A stretch of 64,000 nt of DNA. Source: Fusobacterium nucleatum_L. Its GTDB lineage: Bacteria > Fusobacteriota > Fusobacteriia > Fusobacteriales > Fusobacteriaceae. Both the position numbers and the translations under genes were made by a program. The stretch covers positions 1,116,001 through 1,180,000 of the forward strand of contig NZ_CP077172.1 in NCBI RefSeq assembly GCF_050231725.1. The letters are read 5' to 3'. Numbering within the stretch: position 1 is the stretch's first letter; each line of letters begins with the position of its first letter. Under the pieces are notes generated by a model that worked only from the letters and a program-made list of their open reading frames with translations, ran no database searches and was not told the origin of the DNA. This document shows, in pieces, positions 55,281 through 64,000 of this stretch.

Positions 55281-57857
55281 TTATACTTCTTTAAAAACAA
55301 TATGGTCATTATCTAAGTCTATTAAAACATTAGATTTTTCATGAACTTCATTTGCAAGAATTTTCTTGGCAAGGCTTGTTTCAATTTCTTTTTGAATATA
55401 TCTTCTTAAAGGTCTTGCACCATAGTGAGGGTCATAAGCATTGTTAGCTAAGTAATCAACCATCTTATCAGAAAATTCAAGTGTAATATGTTTAGGTTTT
55501 AGTTTATTTTCTAAGTCTTTTAGACTTAATTTAACAATTTCTTTAATAGCTGGTAAATCCAAAGCCTTGAAAGTAATTATTTCATCAATTCTGTTTAAAA
55601 ATTCTGGTTTAAATCTAGCTTTTAGCTCATCTGCTACTCTTTCTCTTGTATCTTCTGAAAGATTAGGGTCTTCAAGTATAAAATGGCTACCTATATTAGA
55701 TGTCATTATAATTAAAGTGTTTTTGAAATCCACTATTCTTCCTTGTCCATCTGTAAGTCTACCATCATCTAAAACTTGTAATAGCACATTAAATACATCA
55801 GGGTGAGCCTTTTCAATTTCATCAAACAATATTACAGAATAAGGTTTAGTTCTTATAGCTTCTGTAAGTTGTCCACCTTCTTCATAACCAACATATCCTG
55901 GAGGTGCACCTATAAGTCTAGTAACTGAGAACTTATCCATATATTCACTCATATCTATTCTAACAACATTGTCTTCACTATCAAATAGATTATATGCCAA
56001 AGTTTTTGCAAGATATGTTTTACCAACACCAGTAGGTCCTAAGAATATAAATGAACCCATAGGTCTGTTAGGATCTTTTAAACCTGCAACTGATCTAAGC
56101 ATAGTATCAGCAACAGCTCTAACAGCTTCATCTTGTCCTTTAACTCTTTCTTTTATATGGTCTTCAAGATGTAACATTTTTTCTTTTTTAGTTTCAGTAA
56201 GTTTTGATACAGGAATACCTGTCCATCTTGAAACTATATCTGCAATCTCATCAGCAGTAACTTCTTGTTTTAATAGAGAATTTTCTTTTCCATCTTTATC
56301 AACCTTATTTTGTTGTTCTTGTAATTCTTTTTCAAGACTTGCAAGTTTACCATATTTTAATTCAGATAATTTTGTTAAATCATATTCTCTTTCTGCTTTT
56401 TCCATTTCAAGTTTGACATTTTCAATCTCTCTTTTAATATTTTTAATCTTAGAAATATCCTCTTTTTCAAGTTCCCATTTAGATGTTAAAACTTTCTTTT
56501 CTTCATTTAATTCAGCCAATTCTTTTTCTATAACTTTTAATCTTTCTTTTGAAGCATCGTCAGTTTCTTTTTCCAATGCCTTAATTTCAATTTCTAATTG
56601 TAGAGCCTTTCTTGTCAATTGATCAAGTTCTTCCGGCATAGAGTCAATTTCTGTTCTTATCATAGCAGCTGCTTCATCAATTAGGTCAATAGCCTTGTCT
56701 GGAAGCTTTCTATCACTTATATATCTTTGGCTAAGTGTTGCAGCTTCAACTATTGCAGTATCTGTAATTCTAACACCATGATAAGTTTCAAATTTATCTT
56801 TAAGACCTCTTAAAATTGAAATAGTATCATCAACATTAGGTTCATTTACCAATATTGTTTGGAATCTTCTTTCAAGTGCAGGGTCTTTTTCAATATATTT
56901 TCTATATTCATCTATTGTTGTTGCACCAATAACTCTCAATTCTCCTCTTGCTAGCATAGGTTTTAACATATTTCCAGCATCAAGAGAACCTTCTCCCTTA
57001 CCAGCACCAACTATAGTATGAATTTCATCTATGAAAAGAATGATATTTCCATTTGATTCTTCAACTTCTTTTAAAACTCCTTTCATTCTTTCTTCAAATT
57101 CACCTTTGTATTTTGCGCCTGCAACTAAAGCTCCCATATCAAGAGAGAATATCTTTTTATTCTTTAAACTTTCAGGAACATCTCCATTTAAAATTCTTTG
57201 AGCAAGCCCTTCAACTATTGCAGTCTTACCAACCCCAGGTTCACCAATTAAAATAGGGTCATTCTTTGTTCTTCTTGAAATTATTTGTATTGCTCTTCTA
57301 ATTTCAGAATCTCTACCAATGATAGGATCCATTTTACCTTCTCTAGCAAGTTCAACTAAATCTTTTGCATACTTTTCTAAAACTTCATAAGTTGCTTCTG
57401 GATTTTGATTATCTACTTTTCTGTTTCCTCTTATATTCATCAATACCTCCATGTATTTTTCTAAACTAATACCCAATCTTTTGAAAATTGGCATTTCTTC
57501 TATCATAGCTTTAAAAATATGTTCAACACTTAAAAAGCTATCTTCCATTTCATTCATAATTTTTTCTGCACGATTTAATATAGCATTTGTTTTTTGGTCA
57601 AGTGAAATATTTTCATTGTTAACTTTCACCTCAACTTTTGGATAATTATTCATTTCTTTTTCTAATTCAGAAATGATATATTGTAAATTCAATCCCATTT
57701 TTTCTATTACTCTTGGAATAAGTCCATTATTTTGCATTAATAATCCTAAAGCAAGAGCTTCTGGTCTAATACTTTGTTGCATATTGCCTTTGCTAATATC
57801 CACTGCTAAATTGATTGCAGAAATTGTATTTTCTGTAAATTGATTTGGATTCATCAT
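55281..57857 (-). CDS. clpB: ATP-dependent disaggregase ClpB
   Basis: 858 residues, the family length. An N-domain (1-145) is followed by AAA-1 with GEPGVGKT, a long coiled-coil middle domain (about 400-530), then AAA-2 with GPTGVGKT and NRIDEII. It works with DnaK to dissolve protein aggregates after heat stress. I start it at ATG 57857, where AGGAGG lies six bases upstream; the ATG 24 bases earlier is beyond that site. The upstream region has a promoter, a CIRCE-like operator and a long leader hairpin. Confidence 0.96.
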   Translation of the reverse strand: MMNPNQFTENTISAINLAVDISKGNMQQSIRPEALALGLLMQNNGLIPRVIEKMGLNLQYIISELEKEMNNYPKVEVKVNNENISLDQKTNAILNRAEKIMNEMEDSFLSVEHIFKAMIEEMPIFKRLGISLEKYMEVLMNIRGNRKVDNQNPEATYEVLEKYAKDLVELAREGKMDPIIGRDSEIRRAIQIISRRTKNDPILIGEPGVGKTAIVEGLAQRILNGDVPESLKNKKIFSLDMGALVAGAKYKGEFEERMKGVLKEVEESNGNIILFIDEIHTIVGAGKGEGSLDAGNMLKPMLARGELRVIGATTIDEYRKYIEKDPALERRFQTILVNEPNVDDTISILRGLKDKFETYHGVRITDTAIVEAATLSQRYISDRKLPDKAIDLIDEAAAMIRTEIDSMPEELDQLTRKALQLEIEIKALEKETDDASKERLKVIEKELAELNEEKKVLTSKWELEKEDISKIKNIKREIENVKLEMEKAEREYDLTKLSELKYGKLASLEKELQEQQNKVDKDGKENSLLKQEVTADEIADIVSRWTGIPVSKLTETKKEKMLHLEDHIKERVKGQDEAVRAVADTMLRSVAGLKDPNRPMGSFIFLGPTGVGKTYLAKTLAYNLFDSEDNVVRIDMSEYMDKFSVTRLIGAPPGYVGYEEGGQLTEAIRTKPYSVILFDEIEKAHPDVFNVLLQVLDDGRLTDGQGRIVDFKNTLIIMTSNIGSHFILEDPNLSEDTRERVADELKARFKPEFLNRIDEIITFKALDLPAIKEIVKLSLKDLENKLKPKHITLEFSDKMVDYLANNAYDPHYGARPLRRYIQKEIETSLAKKILANEVHEKSNVLIDLDNDHIVFKEV

Positions 57858-57928
57858 AAAAAACCTCCTAACATTCATCATCTATATATTATTTTTATTT
57901 ATAATTTTATATTCTCTAATGATTACTG

Positions 57929-57971
57929 TGGAGCCAGCTATCAAGGGTAATCCCTGATAGCTAAGCCCTAC
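57929..57971 (-). promoter_or_regulatory. Long GC-containing hairpin in the clpB leader
   Basis: AGCTATCAAGGG (57936-57947) pairs with CCCTGATAGCT (57952-57962) with a single bulged A, and flanking GGAGCC and GGGCTT segments extend it with wobble pairs. The loop is four bases. No T run follows on the minus strand, so it is not a terminator. It lies between the CIRCE-like site and the ribosome site. Confidence 0.65.
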
Positions 57972-57995
57972 TTTAATAATATAGAGGGGTTATTA

Positions 57996-58022
57996 TTAGC
58001 ACTCTATCTATTAGGTTGCTAA
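57996..58022. promoter_or_regulatory. CIRCE-like HrcA operator upstream of clpB
   Basis: TTAGCACTC-9 bases-GGTTGCTAA. The left arm is a perfect CIRCE half-site; the right arm matches GAGTGCTAA at 7 of 9. It lies just downstream of the -10. Confidence 0.75.
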
Positions 58023-58035
58023 TAATTATAAACTA

Positions 58036-58064
58036 TATATAACATATGTAGAAATAAATGTCAA
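58036..58064 (-). promoter_or_regulatory. Promoter for clpB
   Basis: On the minus strand, TTGACA (58059-58064), a 17-base spacer, TATATA (58036-58041). The leader is about 170 nt. Confidence 0.7.
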
Positions 58065-58111
58065 GTATTTTTTTGAAAATAAAAAATTTTTTTAGGATTT
58101 TAATTTTTTTT

Positions 58112-58132
58112 AATAAAATAAAATAAAATAAA
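58112..58132. repeat. Pentanucleotide tandem repeat (AATAA)
   Basis: Four units of AATAA/AAAAT in a row, about 25-45 bases upstream of the MATE promoter -10. Short repeats of this kind can change length by slippage. Confidence 0.5.
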
Positions 58133-58152
58133 AGATATTATTTAAAAAAATT

Positions 58153-58161
58153 TGATATAAT
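58153..58161 (+). promoter_or_regulatory. Extended -10 promoter for the MATE gene
   Basis: TGA-TATAAT (58156-58161) with no clear -35. Confidence 0.55.
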
Positions 58162-58195
58162 ATTCAAAATGAAAAATAAGATGGGAGATAATTTA

Positions 58196-59557
58196 ATGAA
58201 AATAAATTGGAAAGTATTTCATGAAATACTATACCTTTCAGTTCCAGCAGTAGGTGAAATGACCTTATACATGATGATTTGGATATTTGATACTATGATG
58301 ATTGGAAAATATGGTGGAGAATTAGCAGTTTCTTCTGTTGGATTAAGTACAGAAATAATATATACTTTTTTTAATATTATAATTGCAGTAGGAGTTTCAA
58401 CTGCATTAACTTCTCTTATTTCAAGAGCAATAGGAGCTAAGAACTATAAAAAAGCAGAGGCAATTGCCAATGCAGGAATTAAAATAACAGTTATACTAGC
58501 TTTTATATTCTTTTCCTTGTTGTTCTTTGCTCCTGATAAAATTTTAAATTTGGCTGGGGCAACAAAAGAAATGTTACCATTAGCAACAAGATATGCAAAA
58601 ATTTCATCTTTTTCTTTCTTTTTACTAACTATTTCATCTACTACAAATGGTATATTTCGTGGAGTAAAAGATACTAAAACTTCTCTGTATGTAGCTGGAA
58701 GTATTAATATTGTAAATTTATTTTTAGATTATGCTTTAATTTTTGGAAACTTTGGTTTCCCAGAATGGGGAGTTACTGGGGCAGCAGTTGCAACTGTAGC
58801 TGGAAATTTTGTAGGAATTCTATTGCAATGGAGCAGATTAAAAAAGCTTCCATTTAAAATTTCACTTTTTTCTTATGTTTCTAAAAAGGAGATTTGGGAA
58901 ATTATCCATTTTGCTATTCCTTCGGGCTTACAAGAAGCCAATTTTAGCTTATCTAGATTATTAGGACTTACTTTTATCCTAAGTTTAGGTACTACTGCTT
59001 TTGCAGCAAATCAAATAGGAATTGCTATTGAGGCGATATCAACTATGCCAGGTTGGGGAGTTGCAATAGCTTGTACAGCACTTGTTGGACATAGTATTGG
59101 AGAAAATAAAGCACATAAATCGCAAGAGTACACTTTATATTCTGCAATTATTGCTTCTATTTTTATGGGAGTTTTAGCTTGTTTTTTCTTTTTTATTCCT
59201 AAGAAATTAATTTCTTTTTTTATCAAAAAACAAGAAATTGATGTTATTATAATAGGGGCTACATGTCTACAAGTTGCAGCTTTTGAACAGATTCCTACTG
59301 CATTAGTAACAGTATTTGCTTCATATTTTAAAGGAATAGGAAACGCAAAAATACCTTTTTATGTTTCTTTTTTTACTAATTGGTTTTTAAGAATACCTAT
59401 TAGTTTCTATCTTATTTTTATTTTAAGATTACCTGTTTATGTCTTTTGGGTTATTACAACATTTCAGTGGGTGATAGAAAGTATAATTCTTTATTATTTA
59501 TATAGAAAAAATATAAAAGAAATGTTGAAATTTGAAATTAATACTAAACTATGTTAA
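58196..59557 (+). CDS. MATE family efflux transporter
   Basis: 453 residues, 12 hydrophobic segments in two related halves. MATE signatures include LSVPAVGEMTLYMM, DTMMIGKYGG, TTNGIFRGVKDTK and, in the second half, SGLQEANFSLSRLLG. It exports drugs or metabolites in exchange for Na+ or H+. ATG 58196 is chosen because GGGAG is eight bases upstream; earlier in-frame ATGs at 58169 and 58181 lack such a site. Confidence 0.92.
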   Translation: MKINWKVFHEILYLSVPAVGEMTLYMMIWIFDTMMIGKYGGELAVSSVGLSTEIIYTFFNIIIAVGVSTALTSLISRAIGAKNYKKAEAIANAGIKITVILAFIFFSLLFFAPDKILNLAGATKEMLPLATRYAKISSFSFFLLTISSTTNGIFRGVKDTKTSLYVAGSINIVNLFLDYALIFGNFGFPEWGVTGAAVATVAGNFVGILLQWSRLKKLPFKISLFSYVSKKEIWEIIHFAIPSGLQEANFSLSRLLGLTFILSLGTTAFAANQIGIAIEAISTMPGWGVAIACTALVGHSIGENKAHKSQEYTLYSAIIASIFMGVLACFFFFIPKKLISFFIKKQEIDVIIIGATCLQVAAFEQIPTALVTVFASYFKGIGNAKIPFYVSFFTNWFLRIPISFYLIFILRLPVYVFWVITTFQWVIESIILYYLYRKNIKEMLKFEINTKLC

Positions 59558-59596
59558 ATTATTTAATAAGTTAAAATTATAAAAATGGAGGAATTT

Positions 59597-60625
59597 ATGA
59601 AAAAATATTTAATTTTATTTTTAAGCATTTTAATTTTTACTTCTTGTACAAGAATGGCTATAAATGCAGCAAATAATAAGGCAGCAAGAAATGAATTTTA
59701 TAAAGGAATTTTAGAACTTGATAAGTCTGTGAGAAAGGACACAGATAATAAGGAACTTTTTGAAAGTTATGAAAATATTTTTAATAGAGGAAAAGATTAC
59801 TATAATATTGTTAATGAAACAAGAGAGTTATTTTTAATGGAAAAGCTATATTTAGATTTACCAGATAATATTAAACAAAAATTACCAAATATTAGTGTTG
59901 ATATAAATAAACATAGAAAAAATGGAGAAAGAATTGCAGATGATTTGTTTAGGAATACTCAATTAATGGGAGAAAATACATACAGAGAAAAAATAAAAAA
60001 ATATAGACAATATAAAAAAGTTCTCACATATAATCCAAATGAAAAAAATAGAGTGGAAAATGAGTTAAAAAAGTTGGATAGAAAAATAGAGAAAACATAT
60101 GCTTATAGGATAAATGGAAATGATTCAACTTTAAATTCTGAAATTGAAAATAAATTTTCTCAAGAAATAAAAAACAATACATTTAAATATTCAGGAGTAA
60201 GCCCAGATGTGATATTAGAGATAAATGTATATACCTTATATTTTTACCCGGAAGATGTTAATATGCAAAGTTTTCCTAAACAATATACTGAAAATTATAA
60301 AGATTCAAATGGTAAAGATAATATAAATATAGTTAGTTATAGTGAAAATATTTATAGAAAGTCTACAAGTATGGGAGTAAGATTTAATTATAGCCTTATT
60401 TCTAATTTAACTGGAGAAGTTATATTTAGTGGAAGTAAAAATTTTGATAAAAGATATGATGAAAAATGGAAAACATATTTTATAATTTCAGATAAAATAT
60501 TTAATAAAAATAAGCTACCAAAAGATGAGAATGAAAAGAATGTTCCTTCTAGAAAGAAAATTACAGAGGATATAACTAAAGAAATTTTGGCTACGATAGA
60601 TGCTGATTTTCATAAATTGCCTTAA
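59597..60625 (+). CDS. Putative lipoprotein of unknown function
   Basis: 342 residues from ATG 59597 (GGAGG six bases upstream). The first 17 residues are a signal sequence ending FTSC, a lipobox-like site, so it is probably a lipoprotein. The middle (about 30-170) is charged and helical; the last 140 residues look like beta strands (VSPDVILEINVYTLYFYP). No known domain was recognised. It follows the MATE gene by 39 bases and begins a group of three plus-strand genes of unknown function. Confidence 0.6.
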   Translation: MKKYLILFLSILIFTSCTRMAINAANNKAARNEFYKGILELDKSVRKDTDNKELFESYENIFNRGKDYYNIVNETRELFLMEKLYLDLPDNIKQKLPNISVDINKHRKNGERIADDLFRNTQLMGENTYREKIKKYRQYKKVLTYNPNEKNRVENELKKLDRKIEKTYAYRINGNDSTLNSEIENKFSQEIKNNTFKYSGVSPDVILEINVYTLYFYPEDVNMQSFPKQYTENYKDSNGKDNINIVSYSENIYRKSTSMGVRFNYSLISNLTGEVIFSGSKNFDKRYDEKWKTYFIISDKIFNKNKLPKDENEKNVPSRKKITEDITKEILATIDADFHKLP

Positions 60626-60701
60626 GATTGAAAAATTAATGTTTTCTGTAATTTAATACTATAGTTTATGTCAAAGATAAAATTTAAGAGAGGTTAAAAG
60701 G

Positions 60702-61157
60702 ATGTATTTCATCGCAGTAATTATGTTTTTGCTAGGATTTTTATTTATTTCTTTAGGACGAATATCTTCAGACAATATAAAAGATATTAATGCACTTTTA
60801 GTAGATAATAGAAATATACAGGAAACAAAGGGAAGCTTGCAAGTGATTGAAATAAGAAGTACAAGATACAGTTTTGAATGTGATTGTGAGCTTATTTTTA
60901 CAAATCAGAATGGAAAAGAGTTTAGCTATAAGGAAACATACTTTAGCTTTAACAGTAAAGCTTCTTTTTTGAGAAAGTGTGAAAATAAAGGAAAAGTACC
61001 TGTTACTGTTATTTATGATAAATCTTTACCCTCAAAGCATTTTGTAAAGGAGCTAAAACCCCTTGAAGTAAATAAAAATAGCAGACTAGGATGTACTATT
61101 ATAGGAATATTATTTATACTTCTTGGAGTTTTTATTGTAGCTGTAAATTTTAAGTAA
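60702..61157 (+). CDS. Small membrane protein, DUF3592-like
   Basis: 151 residues with hydrophobic helices at each end (about 2-22 and 129-148) and a soluble beta-rich part between them containing FTNQNGKEF, KVPVTVIYDKSLPSKHF. This two-helix layout is that of DUF3592 proteins, of unknown function. It precedes the HEAT-like gene by 15 bases. Confidence 0.6.
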   Translation: MYFIAVIMFLLGFLFISLGRISSDNIKDINALLVDNRNIQETKGSLQVIEIRSTRYSFECDCELIFTNQNGKEFSYKETYFSFNSKASFLRKCENKGKVPVTVIYDKSLPSKHFVKELKPLEVNKNSRLGCTIIGILFILLGVFIVAVNFK

Positions 61158-61172
61158 CTAGGAGATAAAAAT

Positions 61173-61964
61173 ATGTCAAATTCAACAGATAAAATTTTAC
61201 AGGAACTTGAAGAAGAAAGAATTCGTTGTGCTACATTGACAAAAGAAGATTTACAAAAAACATATCATGAATTGGAAAAAGAAAACTTTCCTGTTGCTAA
61301 GAGAATTAAATTTATAGCTGATTTAGGTGCTTGTAAAGAAATAGCATATCATTATGAACTTATCTGTAAAGATTGGAAAGAAGGTAAAAAACTTAATATA
61401 GAAAGTAGCTTTGATAGACATGGAAGAGAAGGAATTGAGTTTTTATTTGAGCAGTTATCAAAAATTGAAGATGAAAAACTAAGAGTATTTACTGCTTATT
61501 TTATAGCAAAAATTCTTTCTAAATTGAAGCATAAAGAATTTTATTCATCATTTTGTAATCAACTTATTCCTATTCTTATTTCACTCATAAAGACCAATGA
61601 TAATATTCTTCGCAGAAAGGTTATAATAGCTTTTGGTTGGGTTGGAACATCAAAGGAAATTGATATTTTAACTCAACAAATGTTTAATGAGAGTGATGCT
61701 CTTTGTAGAACATGGTCTGCAACAAGCTTAATGCAAATGTCATTTCATAGAGTGGACAAAGAAATAATTTGCAAAAAAACAAAAACTATATTCGCTAAAG
61801 TTATTGAAAGTGAAAAAGATTTGTATGCTTGTGGAATAATGATAGAAGCAGTTCAAATATTATTTGCTAAAAAATGGATATCTTCATCTGCTGTTGAAAA
61901 TATAGAGTTTGAAAAAATAGAAAAAGCAAGAAAAACTACTGTGAGATTTTTGAATAAATATTAA
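61173..61964 (+). CDS. HEAT-repeat-like protein
   Basis: 263 residues, all predicted alpha-helical, with pairs of helices such as LRRKVIIAFGWVGTSKEIDIL and ALCRTWSATSLMQMSF that match HEAT/armadillo-like repeats. There is no signal peptide, so it is cytoplasmic. Such scaffolds mediate protein binding; the partner is unknown. Close spacing to the DUF3592-like gene suggests one transcript. Confidence 0.6.
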   Translation: MSNSTDKILQELEEERIRCATLTKEDLQKTYHELEKENFPVAKRIKFIADLGACKEIAYHYELICKDWKEGKKLNIESSFDRHGREGIEFLFEQLSKIEDEKLRVFTAYFIAKILSKLKHKEFYSSFCNQLIPILISLIKTNDNILRRKVIIAFGWVGTSKEIDILTQQMFNESDALCRTWSATSLMQMSFHRVDKEIICKKTKTIFAKVIESEKDLYACGIMIEAVQILFAKKWISSSAVENIEFEKIEKARKTTVRFLNKY

Positions 61965-61972
61965 AAATAACT

Positions 61973-62075
61973 AGGGGACTACTACAAATTAGTGAAAAGT
62001 AAAAAAATTTGTAACTCACTTATTTTTTACTTTAGACTGAAAATTTAACTTTGTAGTAGTCCCTTCTTTTTTCTA
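61973..62075 (+). terminator. Very long hairpin terminator (possibly element-derived)
   Basis: AGGGGACTACTACAAA (61973-61988) pairs along 16 positions with TTTGTAGTAGTCCCTT (62050-62065), and inside it AAGTAAAAAA pairs with TTTTTTACTT. CTTTTTTC follows the right arm. It can end the HEAT-like transcript, but the 93-nt span and terminal inverted repeats also resemble a miniature element. Confidence 0.65.
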
Positions 62076-62201
62076 AAAAAATTTTAATCAAACCTTAACC
62101 TTAATATATTAAAATGATATCAATAATAAAATTTGATATTAACTCCAATTTATGATAAATTATTTTTTAGGGGATAAATTTATACAAATTAGGTGGGCAT
62201 T

Positions 62202-62774
62202 ATGATAATAGGTTTAACTGGTGGAATAGCTAGTGGAAAAAGCACAGTATCAAAATATTTAGCAGAAAAAGGTTTTAAAGTTTATGATGCAGATAAAATT
62301 GCAAAGGATATTTCAGAAAAAAAATTAGTTCAAGAAGAAATAATTGCAACTTTTGGAGATAAAATTTTAGAGGAAAATAGAAATATTGATAGAAAAAAAT
62401 TAAAAGAAATAGTCTTTGAGGATAAAGAAAAATTAAAGCAATTAAATGCTATAATACATCCAAAAGTTATTGATTTCTATAAAGAATTAAAAAAACAAAA
62501 TACTGATGAAATAATAATTTTTGATGTACCATTACTATTTGAAAGTAGAATAGACAAATTTTGTGATAAAATCTTAGTTGTTATCTCAGATTATGAAATA
62601 CAATTAAATAGGATAGTTGAAAGAGATAAAATAGATAGAGACTTAGCAGAAAAAATAATAAAATCTCAATTATCAAATGAGAAAAGAATAAAAAAGGCAA
62701 ATGTAGTAATAGAAAATAATTCAAGTTTAGAAGAATTATATGAAAAAGTAGAAAGGTTTTGTGAAACAATATGA
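62202..62774 (+). CDS. coaE: Dephospho-CoA kinase
   Basis: 190 residues. The P-loop is GLTGGIASGKST at the N-terminus, followed by VYDADKIAKD and the LID region VVERDKIDRDLAEKII. It adds the 3'-phosphate in the last step of coenzyme A synthesis. ATG 62202 is used: AGGTGGG lies five bases upstream, while the in-frame GTG nine bases earlier is inside that site. Its stop overlaps the ATG of the next gene (ATGA). Confidence 0.94.
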   Translation: MIIGLTGGIASGKSTVSKYLAEKGFKVYDADKIAKDISEKKLVQEEIIATFGDKILEENRNIDRKKLKEIVFEDKEKLKQLNAIIHPKVIDFYKELKKQNTDEIIIFDVPLLFESRIDKFCDKILVVISDYEIQLNRIVERDKIDRDLAEKIIKSQLSNEKRIKKANVVIENNSSLEELYEKVERFCETI

Positions 62775-64000
62775 AGATAGTAGCACCAGCAGGGAATATG
62801 GAAAGATTTTACTCTGCCATTAGTGCAACAGCTGATGAAATATATTTAGGTTTGAAAGGTTTTGGAGCAAGAAGAAATGCAGAAAACTTTACAGTTGAGG
62901 AGTTAAAACAGGCAATAGACTATGCCCATTTAAGAGGGAGCAGAATATTTCTAACTCTTAATACGATAATGACTAATAGAGAGATTGAACTTCTATATCC
63001 AACTTTAAAAGACTTATATAACTATGGTTTAGACGCAATAATTGTACAAGATATCGGCTATGCAGAATATTTACATAAGAACTTCCCTAATATAGAAATT
63101 CATGGAAGTACACAGATGACAGTTGCCAATTATCATGAAATAAACTATTTAAAAGAATTGGGCTTTAAAAGAATAGTTTTACCAAGGGAATTAACTTTTG
63201 AAGAAATAAAAGAAATCAGAGAACACACAGATATGGAGCTTGAAGTCTTTGTATCAGGTTCACTTTGTATTTCTTTTTCTGGGAATTGTTATATGAGTAG
63301 CTTTATAGGTGGAAGAAGTGGTAATCGTGGAATGTGTGCCCAACCTTGTAGAAAGGAATACAAAACTTCTTGTGGAGAAAAATCCTATTTTCTAAGCCCT
63401 AAAGACCAGTTATATGGTTTAGATGAAATAAAGAAATTGCAAGAAATTGGAGTAGAAAGCATAAAGGTTGAAGGAAGAATGAAAGATGTTTCCTATGTCT
63501 ATGAAACAGTTTCTTATTTCAGAAATTTAATAAATGGAATAGATAAGGAAGAAAATACTCCTAAATTATTTAATAGAGGCTATTCAAAAGGATATTTCTA
63601 TGATAATGCTAAAACTATTATGAATAGAGATTATTCATATAATATGGGCGAAAAAATAGGAGAAGTTGTAGGAAAAAGTATAAAACTAGACGAAGATATA
63701 GTTTCAGGAGATGGAATAACATTTGTTTCAAAGGATTATAAAAATCTAGGTGGAACATATATAAACAAGATAGCCTATAAAAATGAAAAGCTAATTTTGA
63801 ATTTTCCAGATGGAACAAAATATATTTTTAGAAACTACAATAAAAAGTTAAATGATGAGATTTCAAAAAAGATAAAGAGTACAGATAAAAAATTAGAAAT
63901 AAATTTTGATTTCACAGCAAAATTAGATGAAAAATTAATTTTAAAAACTTATTTAGAAGATGAAAATGGAAATAGGATTTTAAATTTAGAAGAAATCTCT
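62771..64000 (+). CDS. U32 family peptidase (3' partial)
   Basis: The frame is open for 410 codons and runs off the window end. It starts MKIVAPAGNMERF and contains the U32 signature EVFVSGSLCISFSGNCYMSS and GNRGMCAQPCRKEY with clustered cysteines. Members include RlhA and TrhP-type enzymes that hydroxylate rRNA or tRNA, so peptidase activity is historical naming. It is coupled to coaE by a four-base overlap. Confidence 0.9.
   Translation, partial: MKIVAPAGNMERFYSAISATADEIYLGLKGFGARRNAENFTVEELKQAIDYAHLRGSRIFLTLNTIMTNREIELLYPTLKDLYNYGLDAIIVQDIGYAEYLHKNFPNIEIHGSTQMTVANYHEINYLKELGFKRIVLPRELTFEEIKEIREHTDMELEVFVSGSLCISFSGNCYMSSFIGGRSGNRGMCAQPCRKEYKTSCGEKSYFLSPKDQLYGLDEIKKLQEIGVESIKVEGRMKDVSYVYETVSYFRNLINGIDKEENTPKLFNRGYSKGYFYDNAKTIMNRDYSYNMGEKIGEVVGKSIKLDEDIVSGDGITFVSKDYKNLGGTYINKIAYKNEKLILNFPDGTKYIFRNYNKKLNDEISKKIKSTDKKLEINFDFTAKLDEKLILKTYLEDENGNRILNLEEIS

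Noticed and set aside
55567..57645. Plus-strand ORFs across clpB
   Set aside because: They are antisense to the clpB coding sequence and have Ser/Leu-rich composition typical of shadow frames.
58112..58132. CRISPR-type or transposon repeat
   Set aside because: Only a short pentanucleotide tract without spacers. No CRISPR array was seen anywhere in the window.

Overview
The window is very AT-rich bacterial chromosome. The 16S rRNA sequence, the gene content (tryptophanase, tyrosine phenol-lyase, GltS, BspA-like surface repeats) and the AT-biased codon use point to an oral Fusobacterium of the nucleatum/periodonticum group. This assignment comes from recognition of the sequences, not from a database search. 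Most genes are intact housekeeping or amino-acid-fermentation genes. The accessory part is a defence island at about 35.7-43.4 kb.

Layout. 0-4.8 kb: a metal-uptake cluster (tail of a ZnuA-like binding protein, ZnuC-like ATPase, ZnuB-like permease, a second divergent binding protein) followed by two small exported proteins, one with a DUF4198-type architecture. Two copies of a structured dispersed repeat interrupt the cluster. 4.9-12.4 kb: GltS, a GNAT acetyltransferase, endonuclease III, NifS and NifU for Fe-S assembly, a D,D-carboxypeptidase, an M32 carboxypeptidase and an LEA-like helical protein. 12.5-20.2 kb: tyrosine phenol-lyase, a YARHG-ended secreted protein, CreD, a peroxide-defence pair (AhpC and a domain-permuted TrxB/AhpF) with a PerR-type operator, and an RpiR regulator. 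20.4-25.4 kb: a YfcC carrier with an M20 amidohydrolase, a Zn-macrodomain protein, YibE/F and ribosomal protein S15. 25.5-32.2 kb: a minus-strand run of DEAD-box helicase, class III-like Fic, MltG, TilS and FtsH.

32.3-43.4 kb: a PLD-helicase-DUF3427 protein and RidA, then the island. It holds a truncated hsdR stub, a two-gene nuclease plus Rad50/SMC-like ATPase pair, a decayed hsdS remnant, and SIR2, HerA and DUF3800 genes. The hsdR 5' stub and hsdS 3' stub bracket the nuclease/ATPase pair, as expected if a type I restriction locus had been replaced by another defence module. Just after the island a consensus promoter, a foldable segment of about 90 nt and a strong terminator form a candidate small RNA gene.

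43.6-50.1 kb: aminopeptidase P and one rRNA operon (16S-23S-5S) with no tRNA genes in the spacers and clear processing stems around 16S and 23S. 50.2-54.2 kb: a tryptophan catabolism locus with an NSS transporter interrupted by a nonsense codon, tryptophanase and a divergent YheO-type regulator. 54.3-64 kb: a BspA-like repeat protein, ClpB with a CIRCE-like operator and a long leader hairpin, a MATE pump, a lipoprotein/DUF3592-like/HEAT-like trio, CoaE and the start of a U32 peptidase.

Physiology: amino-acid fermentation (glutamate uptake, indole and phenol-forming lyases, peptidases), oxygen/peroxide defence in an anaerobe, and phage defence in an old restriction locus. No CRISPR array, tRNA gene or intact insertion sequence was seen.
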